Positions 41,297-50,505 of a stretch of DNA of 64,000 nucleotides are shown in pieces. The notes under the pieces are model-generated. The model saw only the letters and a list, made by a program, of their open reading frames with translations. It searched no databases and was not told the DNA's origin. Location: assembly GCA_039888615.1 (NCBI GenBank), contig JBDQQS010000015.1; one strand, 5' to 3'. The translations under genes and the position numbers were made by a program. Position 1 is the stretch's first letter. Each line of letters opens with the position of its first letter. This stretch comes from Flavimaribacter sp039888615 (GTDB taxonomy: Bacteria; Pseudomonadota; Alphaproteobacteria; Rhizobiales; Rhizobiaceae).

Positions 41297-42489
41297 CCGA
41301 TTTCCCTTTCCGCATTGAACAGTCTGACCAGCGGCCGCATGGCGAGCACGCCGAGAAACGGACCGATTGCGAGGCACGCCAGCAGCGTCGGCCAGCCGAA
41401 CGCGGCCGCGAATAGCGGCGTAATCTGCACGGTCGCCACGGTCAGCAGGAAACCGAGAGCCGTTTGCAGCGTCAGCAGGCTGCCGGCCCATTCGGGCGGG
41501 ACGAAATCCGCGACCAGCGCCGAAAACTGCGCCGAGTCCGGGATCACAGCGATGCCCCACAGCACGAAAAGCGCAAACGTCAGCGCCGGAGGCCCGCCAA
41601 AACTGAACGCTGTAAGGATGGCGAGCGATCCACTGGCGATCATGGCGATGATCGCGACCCGCGCCTTGCCGATCCTGTCCGCATAAAGGCCGGCGATGAC
41701 GCAGAACGGAGCGCCCGCCGCGATAGACACGAAGGCCGTCAGCTTGCCCAGGCTGCGCGCCGCTTCAGGATCGAGCGTGAGCGCATAGGAGGCTGCCGCC
41801 GCCGCGGCGCCCCAGGCCCACAGGACATAGAGTTCCCACATGTGGCCGAAATAGCCGAGATAGGCCGAGCGCACGCGCGCATCCGTCCACGCCAGCCTGA
41901 TGGCCTCCGGACGAAAGGCCGGCGCGCGGCGATGATAGGGGCCAAGCTCTGAAATCAGCACCAGGCATCCGCCGGCCGCGGCAACCAGCGAGCCGGCGCC
42001 GAGCGCCATGCGCCAGTCAGCCCCGCCGAGAAAGGCAAGTCCGTAGGGAACCGATTTCCCCAGCGTCAGCATGCCGACGAGAATCCCGACCAGCAGGCCT
42101 CTGTCCCGCAAACCCCATCCGACAGTGATTTTCATGCCGACCGGATAGACGCCCGCCATCAGCGCGCCGGTTGCAAAGCGCAGCAGGACCGCGCCGAACC
42201 CATCAATCGGGATGAGCAGCAGAAGCGCATTGGCGCCGGCCGTCGCGACCGCGCAGGTCGCCAGCAGCTTGCGCGGATCCAGCCGGTCGGCGAGCCCCGA
42301 GACGGCGATCGTGAGGGCGCCTATGACAAATCCAGCCTGGACGGCGCTCGAAAGCAGTGATTGCCGGGCCTTCGTCAGCCCGACCTCGGCGGAAATCTCA
42401 GGCAGGATCGCCGCCGTCATGAACCACAGGCACATCCCGGACGCGGTGGCCGCGAGAAGAAACAGAAGCGTGCGCGCCTTGGGGGTCAT
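41293..42489 (-). CDS. MFS transporter
   Basis: A 398-residue major facilitator protein with 12 hydrophobic segments. The loop 2-3 motif appears as GLADRLDPRKLLATC near residue 65, and the corresponding loop 8-9 as GLYADRIGKARVAIIA. It resembles CynX/nitrate-like small-molecule MFS carriers, but no substrate can be assigned. The gene starts 56 bases after the Lrp-family regulator gene on the same strand, so the two may be co-transcribed. It ends convergently with dctQ. Confidence 0.9.
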   Translation of the reverse strand: MTPKARTLLFLLAATASGMCLWFMTAAILPEISAEVGLTKARQSLLSSAVQAGFVIGALTIAVSGLADRLDPRKLLATCAVATAGANALLLLIPIDGFGAVLLRFATGALMAGVYPVGMKITVGWGLRDRGLLVGILVGMLTLGKSVPYGLAFLGGADWRMALGAGSLVAAAGGCLVLISELGPYHRRAPAFRPEAIRLAWTDARVRSAYLGYFGHMWELYVLWAWGAAAAAASYALTLDPEAARSLGKLTAFVSIAAGAPFCVIAGLYADRIGKARVAIIAMIASGSLAILTAFSFGGPPALTFALFVLWGIAVIPDSAQFSALVADFVPPEWAGSLLTLQTALGFLLTVATVQITPLFAAAFGWPTLLACLAIGPFLGVLAMRPLVRLFNAEREIG

Positions 42490-42545
42490 CGACTGTCATG
42501 CCTGAGAAATGAAACGGCGCAACCATACAGCGACGCGCAAACGAA

Positions 42546-43013
42546 CTAAACCGGAATGTAGGAGGCCTTTTTGATTTCCTTCAGCACCACATTGGTCTTG
42601 ACGTGGGCGATCCCCGGAATGCGAAACAGGAACGTTTCGAGAAAGCTGTTATAGGCGTCGAGGTTCCGGCAGATCACCTTCAGGTGGTAGTCGGCGTCGC
42701 CGGTGGTCGAGAGACACTCAAGAACCTCCTCGCGCGCCATGACCCTGGCGATGAAATCCTCCACATGGTTGCTGTCCTGTCGGGCGAGGCTGATATGCAC
42801 GACGGCCTGGAACCCCCAGCCGGCTTTTGCGCTGTCGACAACAGCTGCGTAGCGCTCGATGAGCCCCGCCTTTTCCAGCGCATTGACGCGCCGCCAGCAG
42901 ACCGATGCCGACAGGCCGACTTTCTCGGCGAGCACCTGGTTCGACATGCGGCCATCCTGTTGAAGCAGCCTCAGGATCTGGCTATCGCGGCTGTCAAGAT
43001 TCTCCGGCGTCAT
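42546..43013 (-). CDS. Lrp/AsnC-family transcriptional regulator
   Basis: A 155-residue feast/famine regulator. The N-terminal HTH (LDSRDSQILRLLQQDGRMSNQVLAEKVGLSASVCWRRVNALEKAGLIERYAAVVD) is followed by a RAM domain (about 68-145) with FQAVVHISL and CLSTTGDADYHLKVICRNLDAYNSFLETFLFRIPGI. It binds an amino acid effector. It is divergent from the indolepyruvate ferredoxin oxidoreductase gene, and direct repeats occur in the shared gap (43039-43109), so it most likely regulates aromatic or branched-chain amino acid breakdown there. Confidence 0.93.
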   Translation of the reverse strand: MTPENLDSRDSQILRLLQQDGRMSNQVLAEKVGLSASVCWRRVNALEKAGLIERYAAVVDSAKAGWGFQAVVHISLARQDSNHVEDFIARVMAREEVLECLSTTGDADYHLKVICRNLDAYNSFLETFLFRIPGIAHVKTNVVLKEIKKASYIPV

Positions 43014-43038
43014 ACATATCTTTCATTTTTCCGATGAA

Positions 43039-43109
43039 TTTCGGTTAAATTATCCAACAATTACTCAGTATCCAACAAGATTGAAAGGAAATTCCAGCTT
43101 TTTCGGTTA
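43039..43109. promoter_or_regulatory. Paired direct repeats between lrp-type and iorA-type genes, probable Lrp sites
   Basis: TTTCGGTTA occurs twice (43039-43047 and 43101-43109), and TATCCAACAA occurs twice between them (43051-43060 and 43069-43078, start-to-start 18 bases). Several phased copies in a divergent promoter region fit the multi-site binding of Lrp-family regulators. Confidence 0.6.
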
Positions 43110-43151
43110 GAATTGTTCCAGCATGCATTTCGGACGTCAGGGAGAAGGCGC

Positions 43152-46100
43152 ATGACTGCAGCATCAGAGCAATTCGACCGCGACTACGTCCTTGACGACC
43201 GCTACGACCGGAACGATGGACGCGTCTATCTGACCGGCACACAGGCGCTCGCCCGCATTCTGCTCGACCAGGCCGCGCGCGACCGCGCGGCCGGCCTGAA
43301 CACGGCGGGCTTTGTATCAGGTTACCGCGGATCGCCGCTCGGCGGCGTCGATCTCGAACTCTGGCGCATCAAAAACCGGCTGAAGGACAACCACATCGAG
43401 TTTCTTCCGGCCGTGAACGAGGATCTCGCGGCGACCGCAATGCTCGGCTCGCAGCAGGTCGAGACCAATCCCGACAGACAGGTCGACGGCGTATTCGGCC
43501 TCTGGTACGGCAAGGGACCGGGCGTCGACCGGGCGGGCGACGCGCTCAAGCATGGCAACGCCTACGGCTCCTCTCCCCACGGCGGCGTTCTCGTCGTCGC
43601 CGGAGACGATCACGGCTGCGTCTCGTCCTCCATGCCGCATCAGTCGGACGTCGCCTTCATGGCCTGGTTCATGCCGACGCTGAACCCGGCGAGCATCGGC
43701 GAATATTTGCAGTTCGGCGAATATGGCTACGCGCTCAGTCGCTATTGCGGCATGTGGGTCGGCTTCAAGGCGATCTCCGAGACGGTGGAGGCGGCCGCCT
43801 CCGTCGCGTTGCGCGCCTCACGGCAATTCCTCGCGCCCGATCACGCCATACCGGAATCCGGCCTGCACTACCGCTGGCCGGATCTGCCCGGCCCGCAGAT
43901 CGAGGAGCGCATGGAGGCGAAGAAGGAGGCGGTCTTCGCCTTTGCCGAGGCCAATCCCATCGACCGCCGGATTTATGGCGTAAAGAGCGCCAGCTTTGGC
44001 ATTGTCACCACCGGCAAGGGCCATCTCGACCTGATGGAGGCGATGCGGCTTCTGGGTCTCGACGAAGCCGCCTGCCGCGCCATCGGAATCGACATCTACA
44101 AGGTCGGCATGGTCTGGCCGCTTGCGCGCCGCGACGCGCTGGATTTCGTGCGCGGCAAGCGCGAGGTGCTGGTGATCGAGGAAAAGCGCGGCATCATCGA
44201 AAGCCAGTTCAAGGAATATTTCTACGACTTCCCGGGCGACAAGCCGGACCACATGGTCGGCAAGCGCGACGAGGACGGAAACCGTCTCGTGCCGTGGACC
44301 GGAGAGCTCTCGCCGATGCAGCTCGCGCCGATCGTCGCCGGCCGCCTCGACCGGTTGTTCGGCACGGACGAATACGGCAGGCGGGCGGCGCAACTGACAG
44401 GGGCTGCAAATCAGCCCATCGAAATCAGGGCCGGCGCGCGCACGCCCTATTTCTGCTCCGGCTGCCCGCACAACACTTCGACGAAGGTTCCGGAAGGATC
44501 GAAGGCGCTCGCCGGCATCGGCTGCCATTTCATGGCGAGCTGGATGGATCGCGAGACATCCTCCCTCATCCAGATGGGCGGCGAAGGCGTCAACTGGGCC
44601 GCCTCTTCGAAATTCACCGGCAACGGCCACATCTTCCAGAATCTCGGCGAAGGCACCTGGTATCATTCCGGCTCCATGGCGATCCGGCAGGCAATCGCCG
44701 CCGGCGCCAACATCACCTACAAGATCCTGTTCAACGACGCCGTCGCCATGACCGGCGGCCAGCCTGTCGACGGACCGGTCAGCGTCGAGACCATCGCCCA
44801 TGAGGTGCGCAGCGAGGGCGTTGAGCGCATCGCGCTGGTCTCCGACGAACCGGAGAATTTCTCCCTGTCCAAGCTGCCTGCCGGCGTGACTCTGCACCAT
44901 CGAAAGGACCTCGACCCGGTGCAGCGGGATTTGCGGGACGTGAAAGGCGTCTCCGTGCTGATCTACGCCCAGACCTGCGCTACGGAAAAACGCCGCCGCC
45001 GCAAACGCAAAACGATGGAGGATCCGGAGCGCTTCGTCGTCATCAACGACCTCGTCTGCGAGGGATGCGGCGACTGTTCCGTTCAGTCCAACTGCCTCAG
45101 CGTCGAACCGAAGGAGACGCCTTTCGGCCGCAAGCGCCAGATCAATCTGTCGACCTGCAACAAGGATTTCAGTTGCCTCGACGGCTTCTGTCCGAGCTTC
45201 GTCACCGTTGAGGGCGCCAAACGCCGCAAGACCCGGCCCGATGTGGTCGACAGTTCCGGCCTGGTTGCGATGCTGGACCAACCGCTGCTCCCCACTCTTG
45301 ATGAACCTTACGACCTGCTGGTTACCGGCGTCGGCGGCACCGGCGTCGTCACCGTCGGCGCGCTGATCACCATGGCCGCGCATCTCGAAAACAAGGGGTC
45401 TTCGGTGCTCGACTTCACCGGTTTCGCACAGAAATTCGGACCGGTCCTGAGTTACATCCGCATCGGCGAGACGCCGGACGCGATCAACCAGGTGCGCATC
45501 GACTGCAACGCGGCCGACGCGCTGATTGGCTGCGACATCGTCGTCGCCTCATCGCCAAAGGCTTCGGCGACCTACCGTCCCGGCATGGCGGCCGTTCTCA
45601 ATCTCGCTGAAATGCCGACGGGCGAAATCGTCCGCTTCCGCGACGCGGACCTCGCGATCGACCGCCGCATCGAGTCGATCAGGCGCGCTATCGGTCGCGA
45701 TGACATTCCGTCAGTCGACGCCAACGCGTTGTCCGCGCGCCTGCTGGGCGACACCGTTTTCGCCAACGTGATGATGCTCGGCATGGCCTGGCAGGCGGGG
45801 CTCGTTCCGGTCTCGCTGGAGGCGCTCATGCGCGCGATCGAACTCAACAGCGTCGCCGTCGAAACCAACAGGAAAGCCTTCGACTGGGGTCGCATAGCCC
45901 AGGCGCGGCCCGATCTCGTTCCGGGCGACGCGGACGAACAGACGGTCATCGAAACGCTGGAGCGGACGATCGCCCGACGCGAGGCGTTTCTCGAAGATTA
46001 TGCGAACCGTAGATACGCCGAACGCTATCGCGCCCTCGTCGATCGCGTCCAGGCGCGCGAGAAAGAGCAGGGAACCGGGGGCGTCACGGAGGCCGTCGCC

Positions 46101-46628
46101 CGATCCCTCTTCAAGCTGATGGCCTACAAGGACGAATACGAGGTCGCCCGTCTGCATGCGCGTCCGGCGTTTCTGGAGGAACTGAAGGAAAAATTTGAAG
46201 GCGATTTCCGCATTCGCTACCATCTTGCCCCGCCGCTTGTCCCCTCGGAGAAGGACTGGCGCGGGCGGCCGCCCAAGCGCGCCTTCGGCCCGTGGATGCT
46301 CTCGGCCTTCCGGGTCCTCAAACATATGAAAGGCTTGCGCGGCACGCCGCTCGATCCGTTCGGGTACACGCAGGAGCGTCGCATGGAGCGGGACCTCATT
46401 GTCTGGTACGGTAAGATCGTCGAAACCTGCCTGAAAGATCTCGACCGCGACAATCAGCGCCAGTGGCGGGCGGCGCTTGCGCTGCCGATGGACATAAGAG
46501 GCTATGGACCGGTCAAGCAAGAAGCGGTAGCAAGGGTTCGAACCGACATGGCCCGCAGGCTTTCGGAACTGGACACACCACCGAAGCCGGCGCGAAGCGC
46601 ACCGACCAGGGAAATGCACAATGTTTGA
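43152..46628 (+). CDS. Indolepyruvate ferredoxin oxidoreductase, fused alpha/gamma type
   Basis: A 1,158-residue 2-oxoacid:ferredoxin oxidoreductase that decarboxylates arylpyruvates to aryl-acetyl-CoA and reduces ferredoxin. Order: pyrimidine-binding domain (FVSGYRGSPLGGVDLELW near residue 55), TPP-binding part (CSGCPHNTSTKVPEGSKALAGIGCHFMA and GGEGVNWAASSKF, about 435-490), a cysteine-rich region (CEGCGDCSVQSNCLS at about 635 and CNKDFSCLDGFCPSF at about 669) and a C-terminal gamma-like domain (LLVTGVGGTGVVTVGALI, from about 718). Such all-in-one enzymes are common in Proteobacteria. ATG 43152 is used. The next gene overlaps by 8 bases. Confidence 0.93.
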   Translation: MTAASEQFDRDYVLDDRYDRNDGRVYLTGTQALARILLDQAARDRAAGLNTAGFVSGYRGSPLGGVDLELWRIKNRLKDNHIEFLPAVNEDLAATAMLGSQQVETNPDRQVDGVFGLWYGKGPGVDRAGDALKHGNAYGSSPHGGVLVVAGDDHGCVSSSMPHQSDVAFMAWFMPTLNPASIGEYLQFGEYGYALSRYCGMWVGFKAISETVEAAASVALRASRQFLAPDHAIPESGLHYRWPDLPGPQIEERMEAKKEAVFAFAEANPIDRRIYGVKSASFGIVTTGKGHLDLMEAMRLLGLDEAACRAIGIDIYKVGMVWPLARRDALDFVRGKREVLVIEEKRGIIESQFKEYFYDFPGDKPDHMVGKRDEDGNRLVPWTGELSPMQLAPIVAGRLDRLFGTDEYGRRAAQLTGAANQPIEIRAGARTPYFCSGCPHNTSTKVPEGSKALAGIGCHFMASWMDRETSSLIQMGGEGVNWAASSKFTGNGHIFQNLGEGTWYHSGSMAIRQAIAAGANITYKILFNDAVAMTGGQPVDGPVSVETIAHEVRSEGVERIALVSDEPENFSLSKLPAGVTLHHRKDLDPVQRDLRDVKGVSVLIYAQTCATEKRRRRKRKTMEDPERFVVINDLVCEGCGDCSVQSNCLSVEPKETPFGRKRQINLSTCNKDFSCLDGFCPSFVTVEGAKRRKTRPDVVDSSGLVAMLDQPLLPTLDEPYDLLVTGVGGTGVVTVGALITMAAHLENKGSSVLDFTGFAQKFGPVLSYIRIGETPDAINQVRIDCNAADALIGCDIVVASSPKASATYRPGMAAVLNLAEMPTGEIVRFRDADLAIDRRIESIRRAIGRDDIPSVDANALSARLLGDTVFANVMMLGMAWQAGLVPVSLEALMRAIELNSVAVETNRKAFDWGRIAQARPDLVPGDADEQTVIETLERTIARREAFLEDYANRRYAERYRALVDRVQAREKEQGTGGVTEAVARSLFKLMAYKDEYEVARLHARPAFLEELKEKFEGDFRIRYHLAPPLVPSEKDWRGRPPKRAFGPWMLSAFRVLKHMKGLRGTPLDPFGYTQERRMERDLIVWYGKIVETCLKDLDRDNQRQWRAALALPMDIRGYGPVKQEAVARVRTDMARRLSELDTPPKPARSAPTREMHNV

Positions 46629-47805
46629 AAACGTACAGGCCGCCCCCGCCGACAAGATCCTGGGGCTGATGATGCAATTCCGCGAGGATCCGCGGGACAA
46701 CAAGCTCGACCTCGGCGTCGGCGTCTACAAGGACAGCCACGGCGACACGCCGGTCCTCTCCGCCATCAAGTCGGCCGAATTGCGCCTGTTCGATTCCCAG
46801 AAAACCAAAGCCTATGTCGGCGTCCAGGGCGACAGGGAATTCTGCGTCGAGATGGGTTCGCTGGTGCTTGGCGACAGCGTGTCCATGGACAGGGCGCGGA
46901 TCTGCCAGGCGCCGGGCGGCACCGGCGCACTGTCGATCCTTTCCATGCTGATCGGACGCACGGCGCCGGATGCGACCGTCTGGGTCTCCGATCCGACATG
47001 GCCGAACCACATGCCGCTGCTCAAGAACGCGCATCTGAAGACGCAGCAATACCCCTATTACGACACGAAGAACGGCAAGCTGCTGTTTGCCGGGATGATG
47101 GAAGCGCTGTCGGTGGCGAAGCCCGGCGACGTACTGCTGGTCCACGGCTGCTGCCACAACCCGACCGGCGCCGATCTCGACCTCGAACAATGGACGGCGA
47201 TCGCCGATCTGTGTCTGGAAAAAAGTCTGCTGCCCTTTGTCGATTTCGCCTATCTCGGCTTCGGCGACGGGCTCGAGGAAGACGCAGCCGGCCTGCGCCT
47301 TCTCGCTTCGAAAGTTCCGGAAATGCTGATCGCAGCCAGCTGCTCGAAGAATTTCGGCGTTTATCGCGAACGCGTAGGCGCGGCGATGATCATCGCGGCG
47401 GCGCCGGCGCAGGCCGAAGCGACCTTCACGCAGCTGATGTCGGTGACCCGCGCCGTCTATTCGATGCCGCCGGATCATGGCGCGGCGATCGTGCGCATGG
47501 TGCTGACGGATCCGCATCTGAAAGGCGAATGGATCACCGAACTCACAACAATGCGGAACCGCATGCTGAAGCTGCGATCCGGTTTCGCCGAAGCGCTGCG
47601 TCGCGAATCCAATTCCTCGCGCTTTGATTTCATCGCCGACCAGCGCGGCATGTTCTCCCGCCTCGGCATCGCGCCGGAAGAGATCGATCGCATCCGCGCC
47701 GATCACGGCATCTATATTGTGGGCGACAGCCGCATCAACATCGCCGGCCTTCCGGACAACCGGCTTGACGAGGTGGCGCGCGCCATCGTGTCGTCGATCG
47801 AGTAA
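46621..47805 (+). CDS. Aromatic amino acid / aspartate aminotransferase
   Basis: A 394-residue class I aminotransferase of the AspC/TyrB group: LDLGVGVYKDSHGDTPVLSAIKSAE near residue 29, GGTGALSILSMLIG, HGCCHNPTGADLDLEQW, PFVDFAYLGFGDG and the PLP lysine in AASCSKNFGVYRERVGA. Its N-terminus (F-x-x-V-x-x-A-P-A-D-K-I-L-G-L) is typical of aromatic aminotransferases. It overlaps the oxidoreductase gene by 8 bases and would supply its arylpyruvate substrate, making a two-step aromatic amino acid breakdown unit. Confidence 0.93.
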   Translation: MFENVQAAPADKILGLMMQFREDPRDNKLDLGVGVYKDSHGDTPVLSAIKSAELRLFDSQKTKAYVGVQGDREFCVEMGSLVLGDSVSMDRARICQAPGGTGALSILSMLIGRTAPDATVWVSDPTWPNHMPLLKNAHLKTQQYPYYDTKNGKLLFAGMMEALSVAKPGDVLLVHGCCHNPTGADLDLEQWTAIADLCLEKSLLPFVDFAYLGFGDGLEEDAAGLRLLASKVPEMLIAASCSKNFGVYRERVGAAMIIAAAPAQAEATFTQLMSVTRAVYSMPPDHGAAIVRMVLTDPHLKGEWITELTTMRNRMLKLRSGFAEALRRESNSSRFDFIADQRGMFSRLGIAPEEIDRIRADHGIYIVGDSRINIAGLPDNRLDEVARAIVSSIE

Positions 47806-47811
47806 CGCTTT

Positions 47812-47833
47812 CCGGCGGCTGACCCGCCGCCGG
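47812..47833. terminator. Hairpin between the convergent aminotransferase and methyltransferase genes
   Basis: CCGGCGGC (47812-47819) and GCCGCCGG (47826-47833) make a perfect 8-bp stem with a 6-base loop between two convergent genes. No clear U-run follows on either side. Confidence 0.55.
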
Positions 47834-47839
47834 TTCGCC

Positions 47840-48655
47840 TCAACGCCGTTCGCCGATCGTCACCAGATACTCGCGCTTTATGTGCAGCAGACCGTCCGCT
47901 GTCTCATAGCGCGCGTGATAGGCGTCGAGGTCCCGGATGAAGGCGGCGCGGACGTCGCCCTCCAGCCTGTCCATGACATCGCGCACCGGACCGAACCCGC
48001 GCATGTACCAGTTGCGGATATGCTCCGGGGTATCGTGATAGGCGTTGCTCACGCCGCGCTCGAACGTCAGATTGAATGAACCGCCGAGTAGCCTTTCGAC
48101 GCAATCCGGGTCGCCCCAGTCGAGCGGGGAACGCTCCGGCGCCGGCGCCTGGCCGTGCTTCGCGATCAATCCGAAGAATTCGGCGACGCTTCCGCCGGGA
48201 ACCCAGGTCGCGAGCGCCAGCCGGCCGCCCGGCCGGCAAACCCGCGCGAGTTCCGAAGCAGCCTTTTCGTGATTGGCCGCGAACATCACTCCGAAGGTCG
48301 AGATCACCCTGTCAAATTGCGCGTCGGCAAACGGCAGATCTTCCGCGTCGGCCTGCATGAACCGGACCTGCGGACAGCCGGGTCCTGAGAGATTGACGGC
48401 CGCCTCGAGAAGCGTTTCGGAGATGTCGACGGCGATAACCTCCGCGCCGCTGCGCGCCACGTTGCGCGCCGTCCAGCCGGTGCCGGTCGCCACATCCAGC
48501 GCCGCGTCGCCGGCGGATGCAGCAAGCCGCTGGGCCGCATGGGCAAGCGCGTCGGATATGACGAAACTGATATCGTCATAGTCCCTGCCGCCTTTGCCCC
48601 AGAGCCGGGCTGCCTCCTGGTGATGGGGAAGAACAGTCGTATCCGTGTCGAGCAT
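47840..48655 (-). CDS. Class I SAM-dependent methyltransferase
   Basis: A 271-residue UbiE/Methyltransf_11-like enzyme. SAM-binding motif I is AALDVATGTGWTARNVARSG (about 50-69), motif II EVIAVDISETLLEAA, then FMQADAEDLPFADAQFDRVISTFGVMFA and RVCRPGGRLALATWVPGG. The substrate is unknown. It is divergent from the HxlR regulator gene, and the palindrome at 48713-48725 in the shared gap suggests that HxlR controls it. Confidence 0.9.
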   Translation of the reverse strand: MLDTDTTVLPHHQEAARLWGKGGRDYDDISFVISDALAHAAQRLAASAGDAALDVATGTGWTARNVARSGAEVIAVDISETLLEAAVNLSGPGCPQVRFMQADAEDLPFADAQFDRVISTFGVMFAANHEKAASELARVCRPGGRLALATWVPGGSVAEFFGLIAKHGQAPAPERSPLDWGDPDCVERLLGGSFNLTFERGVSNAYHDTPEHIRNWYMRGFGPVRDVMDRLEGDVRAAFIRDLDAYHARYETADGLLHIKREYLVTIGERR

Positions 48656-48712
48656 TTTCGCCTCCTTGCGTTTGTCATGTGGAGGAGACCACGCGCCGGC
48701 GGATGAAAACAG

Positions 48713-48725
48713 TACACGAAGTGTA
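48713..48725. promoter_or_regulatory. Palindrome TACAC-GAA-GTGTA, probable HxlR operator
   Basis: A perfect 5-bp inverted repeat with a 3-base centre lies in the 122-base gap between the divergent methyltransferase and hxlR-type genes. HxlR regulators bind comparable TAC...GTA inverted repeats. Confidence 0.6.
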
Positions 48726-48777
48726 GTATTCGCCAGCTACAACGAATGGTATTCTCTGCTCCAGGGAGGAAGACGCC

Positions 48778-49467
48778 ATGAAGACCTACGGTCAGTTCTG
48801 CCCCATCGCCAAGGCTTCCGAAGTTTTCTGCGAGCGATGGACGTCGCTCATCCTGCGCGACCTCTCTGTCGGCGCCACCCGGTTTTCACAATTGCAGCGG
48901 GGCATTCCGCTCGCTTCGCCCACCATGCTTTCCCGGCGTCTGAAACAGCTGGAGGCGGAAGGCGTCGTCGAGCGACGCAGGGCCGAGGGCCGGCAAAGCT
49001 GGACCTATCACCTGACGCCCGCCGGCGAGGAATTTGTGCCGATCGTCATTGCGCTTGGCGTTTGGGGCCAGCGCTGGACGCGCCGCCAGCTTCAGGAACA
49101 CGAAATCGACCTGGATCTGCTTCTCTGGGCCATGGAAAACAGCGTCAATCCGGCCGCCTTCAAAAAGGAACGCGCCGTCGTCGAGATCCAGTTCACCGAT
49201 CAGCCCGCCCACAAGCGCCGCTGGTGGTTCCTTAACGAGAAGGAGCGCTGCGAATTGTGCATCAAGGAGCCGGGCTTCGACGTCGATCTCTATGTGAGAT
49301 CGGATCTGCCAACGCTGATCTATGTCTGGCGGGGAGACATGTCCCTGACGCAAGCTCTGAAGGCGGACCGGCTTGAAGCGCATGGCGACCGAATGGCTAG
49401 AAAGACGCTGCGCGCATGGCTGGGCGTCAGTTCACTCGCCCACGTGCAGCCGGCCGGGCATGAGTAA
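48778..49467 (+). CDS. HxlR-family regulator with an extra C-terminal SCP2-like domain
   Basis: A 229-residue regulator. The N-terminal HxlR winged HTH (FCPIAKASEVFCERWTSLILRDLSVGATRFSQLQRGIPLASPTMLSRRLKQLEAEGVVERR) is followed by a domain (about 125-225) that looks like SCP2: RRWWFLNEKERCELCIKEPGFDVDLYVRSDLPTLIYVWRGDMSLTQALKADRLEAHG. Cys9 (QFCPIA) is the conserved redox- or aldehyde-responsive cysteine of many HxlR proteins. Most HxlR proteins are about 110-150 residues, so the extra domain probably senses a lipid-like or aromatic ligand. ATG 48778 has GGGAGGAA upstream. Confidence 0.88.
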   Translation: MKTYGQFCPIAKASEVFCERWTSLILRDLSVGATRFSQLQRGIPLASPTMLSRRLKQLEAEGVVERRRAEGRQSWTYHLTPAGEEFVPIVIALGVWGQRWTRRQLQEHEIDLDLLLWAMENSVNPAAFKKERAVVEIQFTDQPAHKRRWWFLNEKERCELCIKEPGFDVDLYVRSDLPTLIYVWRGDMSLTQALKADRLEAHGDRMARKTLRAWLGVSSLAHVQPAGHE

Positions 49468-49481
49468 CGCCCGGGCTCGCG

Positions 49482-50312
49482 TCAGCTGGTCTTGCGGATG
49501 AAGGACTTGTAAATATAGCCCTTGCTGCCGTCATAGACGACTTCACACCAGTGGCGGCATGACTCGTCCGTCTTGATCGCCGCGTTGGCCGGCACCACCT
49601 GCATGACGCGGGAGCTGTTGGTCGGGGCGGAGCGCAGATTGACGGCCTTCGTCGTGCGGCCTGCCACCAATCCGTCGTCATCGGCTTGCGGCGCTTTCTC
49701 GGCGACCTTTTCCGACTTTTTGGCCGGCTCCGGCGTCGTCGCCGCATGCTCGGACGTAAGCGACGGCAGGATCACCTCCGTGACGCCGTCTTCCTCGAGC
49801 GGCTCTTCCATCGCGACGAGCTTTTCTTCCGTGTCGGCGATCGCAATGTCTTCGGCGTTGCGGTCGATCGATCCTGTCCGCGCCGTGTCGATTTCCGATT
49901 CCACCCAGGCGTTGGCGAGACGCACCGCGGCGACGTCCTGGCGCAGCAACGGGTTGATCCGCTTCGCCGTTTGCTTGGGCTCCGGCGCTTCTCCGGTTGA
50001 AACCGGGGCCCTGACCCGAACCACGCGGGCGCGTTTGGATGGTATGGAGGCAGTTTCGGTCGCCGGCGCTTCGAAGGAACGCGCGTCCTCCGGCGTAACA
50101 ACGGCGACCGTCTGCGCCATCCTGATTTCGGGTTTTTCTTCTTCCGGCGCTGCGCCGACAGTCGTGAAATCCGGCGCCAGAGCCGTGCCAATACCTATTC
50201 CGGCAAGAGCGAAAACCGCGAGCGGCAAAAGGTGCCGCGCCTTGCGCGTTTCCGGGTCTGCGCCGATTCTCCGGACGTCCCTATCGGACATGTGTCCGTT
50301 TTGCCTGTCCAT
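49482..50312 (-). CDS. Membrane-anchored bacterial SH3 domain protein
   Basis: A 276-residue protein with one membrane segment near the N-terminus (LLPLAVFALAGIGIGTALA, about 28-46), a long Glu/Ala/Thr-rich low-complexity linker (about 55-205) and a C-terminal SH3_3-type domain (AVNLRSAPTNSSRVMQVVPANAAIKTDESCRHWCEVVYDGSKGYIYKSFIRK). Such proteins are thought to bind peptidoglycan or other envelope targets. Start is uncertain: ATG 50312 (GGAG upstream) is used, but in-frame ATGs at 50339 and 50291 are possible. It is downstream of the autotransporter, separated from it by a terminator. Confidence 0.82.
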   Translation of the reverse strand: MDRQNGHMSDRDVRRIGADPETRKARHLLPLAVFALAGIGIGTALAPDFTTVGAAPEEEKPEIRMAQTVAVVTPEDARSFEAPATETASIPSKRARVVRVRAPVSTGEAPEPKQTAKRINPLLRQDVAAVRLANAWVESEIDTARTGSIDRNAEDIAIADTEEKLVAMEEPLEEDGVTEVILPSLTSEHAATTPEPAKKSEKVAEKAPQADDDGLVAGRTTKAVNLRSAPTNSSRVMQVVPANAAIKTDESCRHWCEVVYDGSKGYIYKSFIRKTS

Positions 50313-50449
50313 GAATCCCGTCTCCGCATTACTTTTCACCCTGCACTAAAACGGCAGTTTCGGGCGAAAATCGGGTCGCGAATTCACATTGCGTTTACTA
50401 TGTTAACATGTGGTGATATTCGCCACGACGCACTGGCGCGCGCGGACAC

Positions 50450-50479
50450 AAAAAGACCGGCGTCGCGAAGACGCCGGTC
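50450..50479 (-). terminator. Rho-independent terminator of the autotransporter gene
   Basis: GACCGGCGTC and GACGCCGGTC make a perfect 10-bp stem with a 5-base loop. On the minus strand it is followed by five Ts, 26 bases after the autotransporter stop codon. Confidence 0.92.
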
Positions 50480-50505
50480 CTGTGATTTTCGGTGTTGGGT
50501 GAGGT

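Noticed and set aside
43818..45383. A 521-codon minus-strand reading frame within the indolepyruvate oxidoreductase gene
   Set aside because: Antisense to a gene with intact TPP and cysteine motifs, with no recognisable domain.
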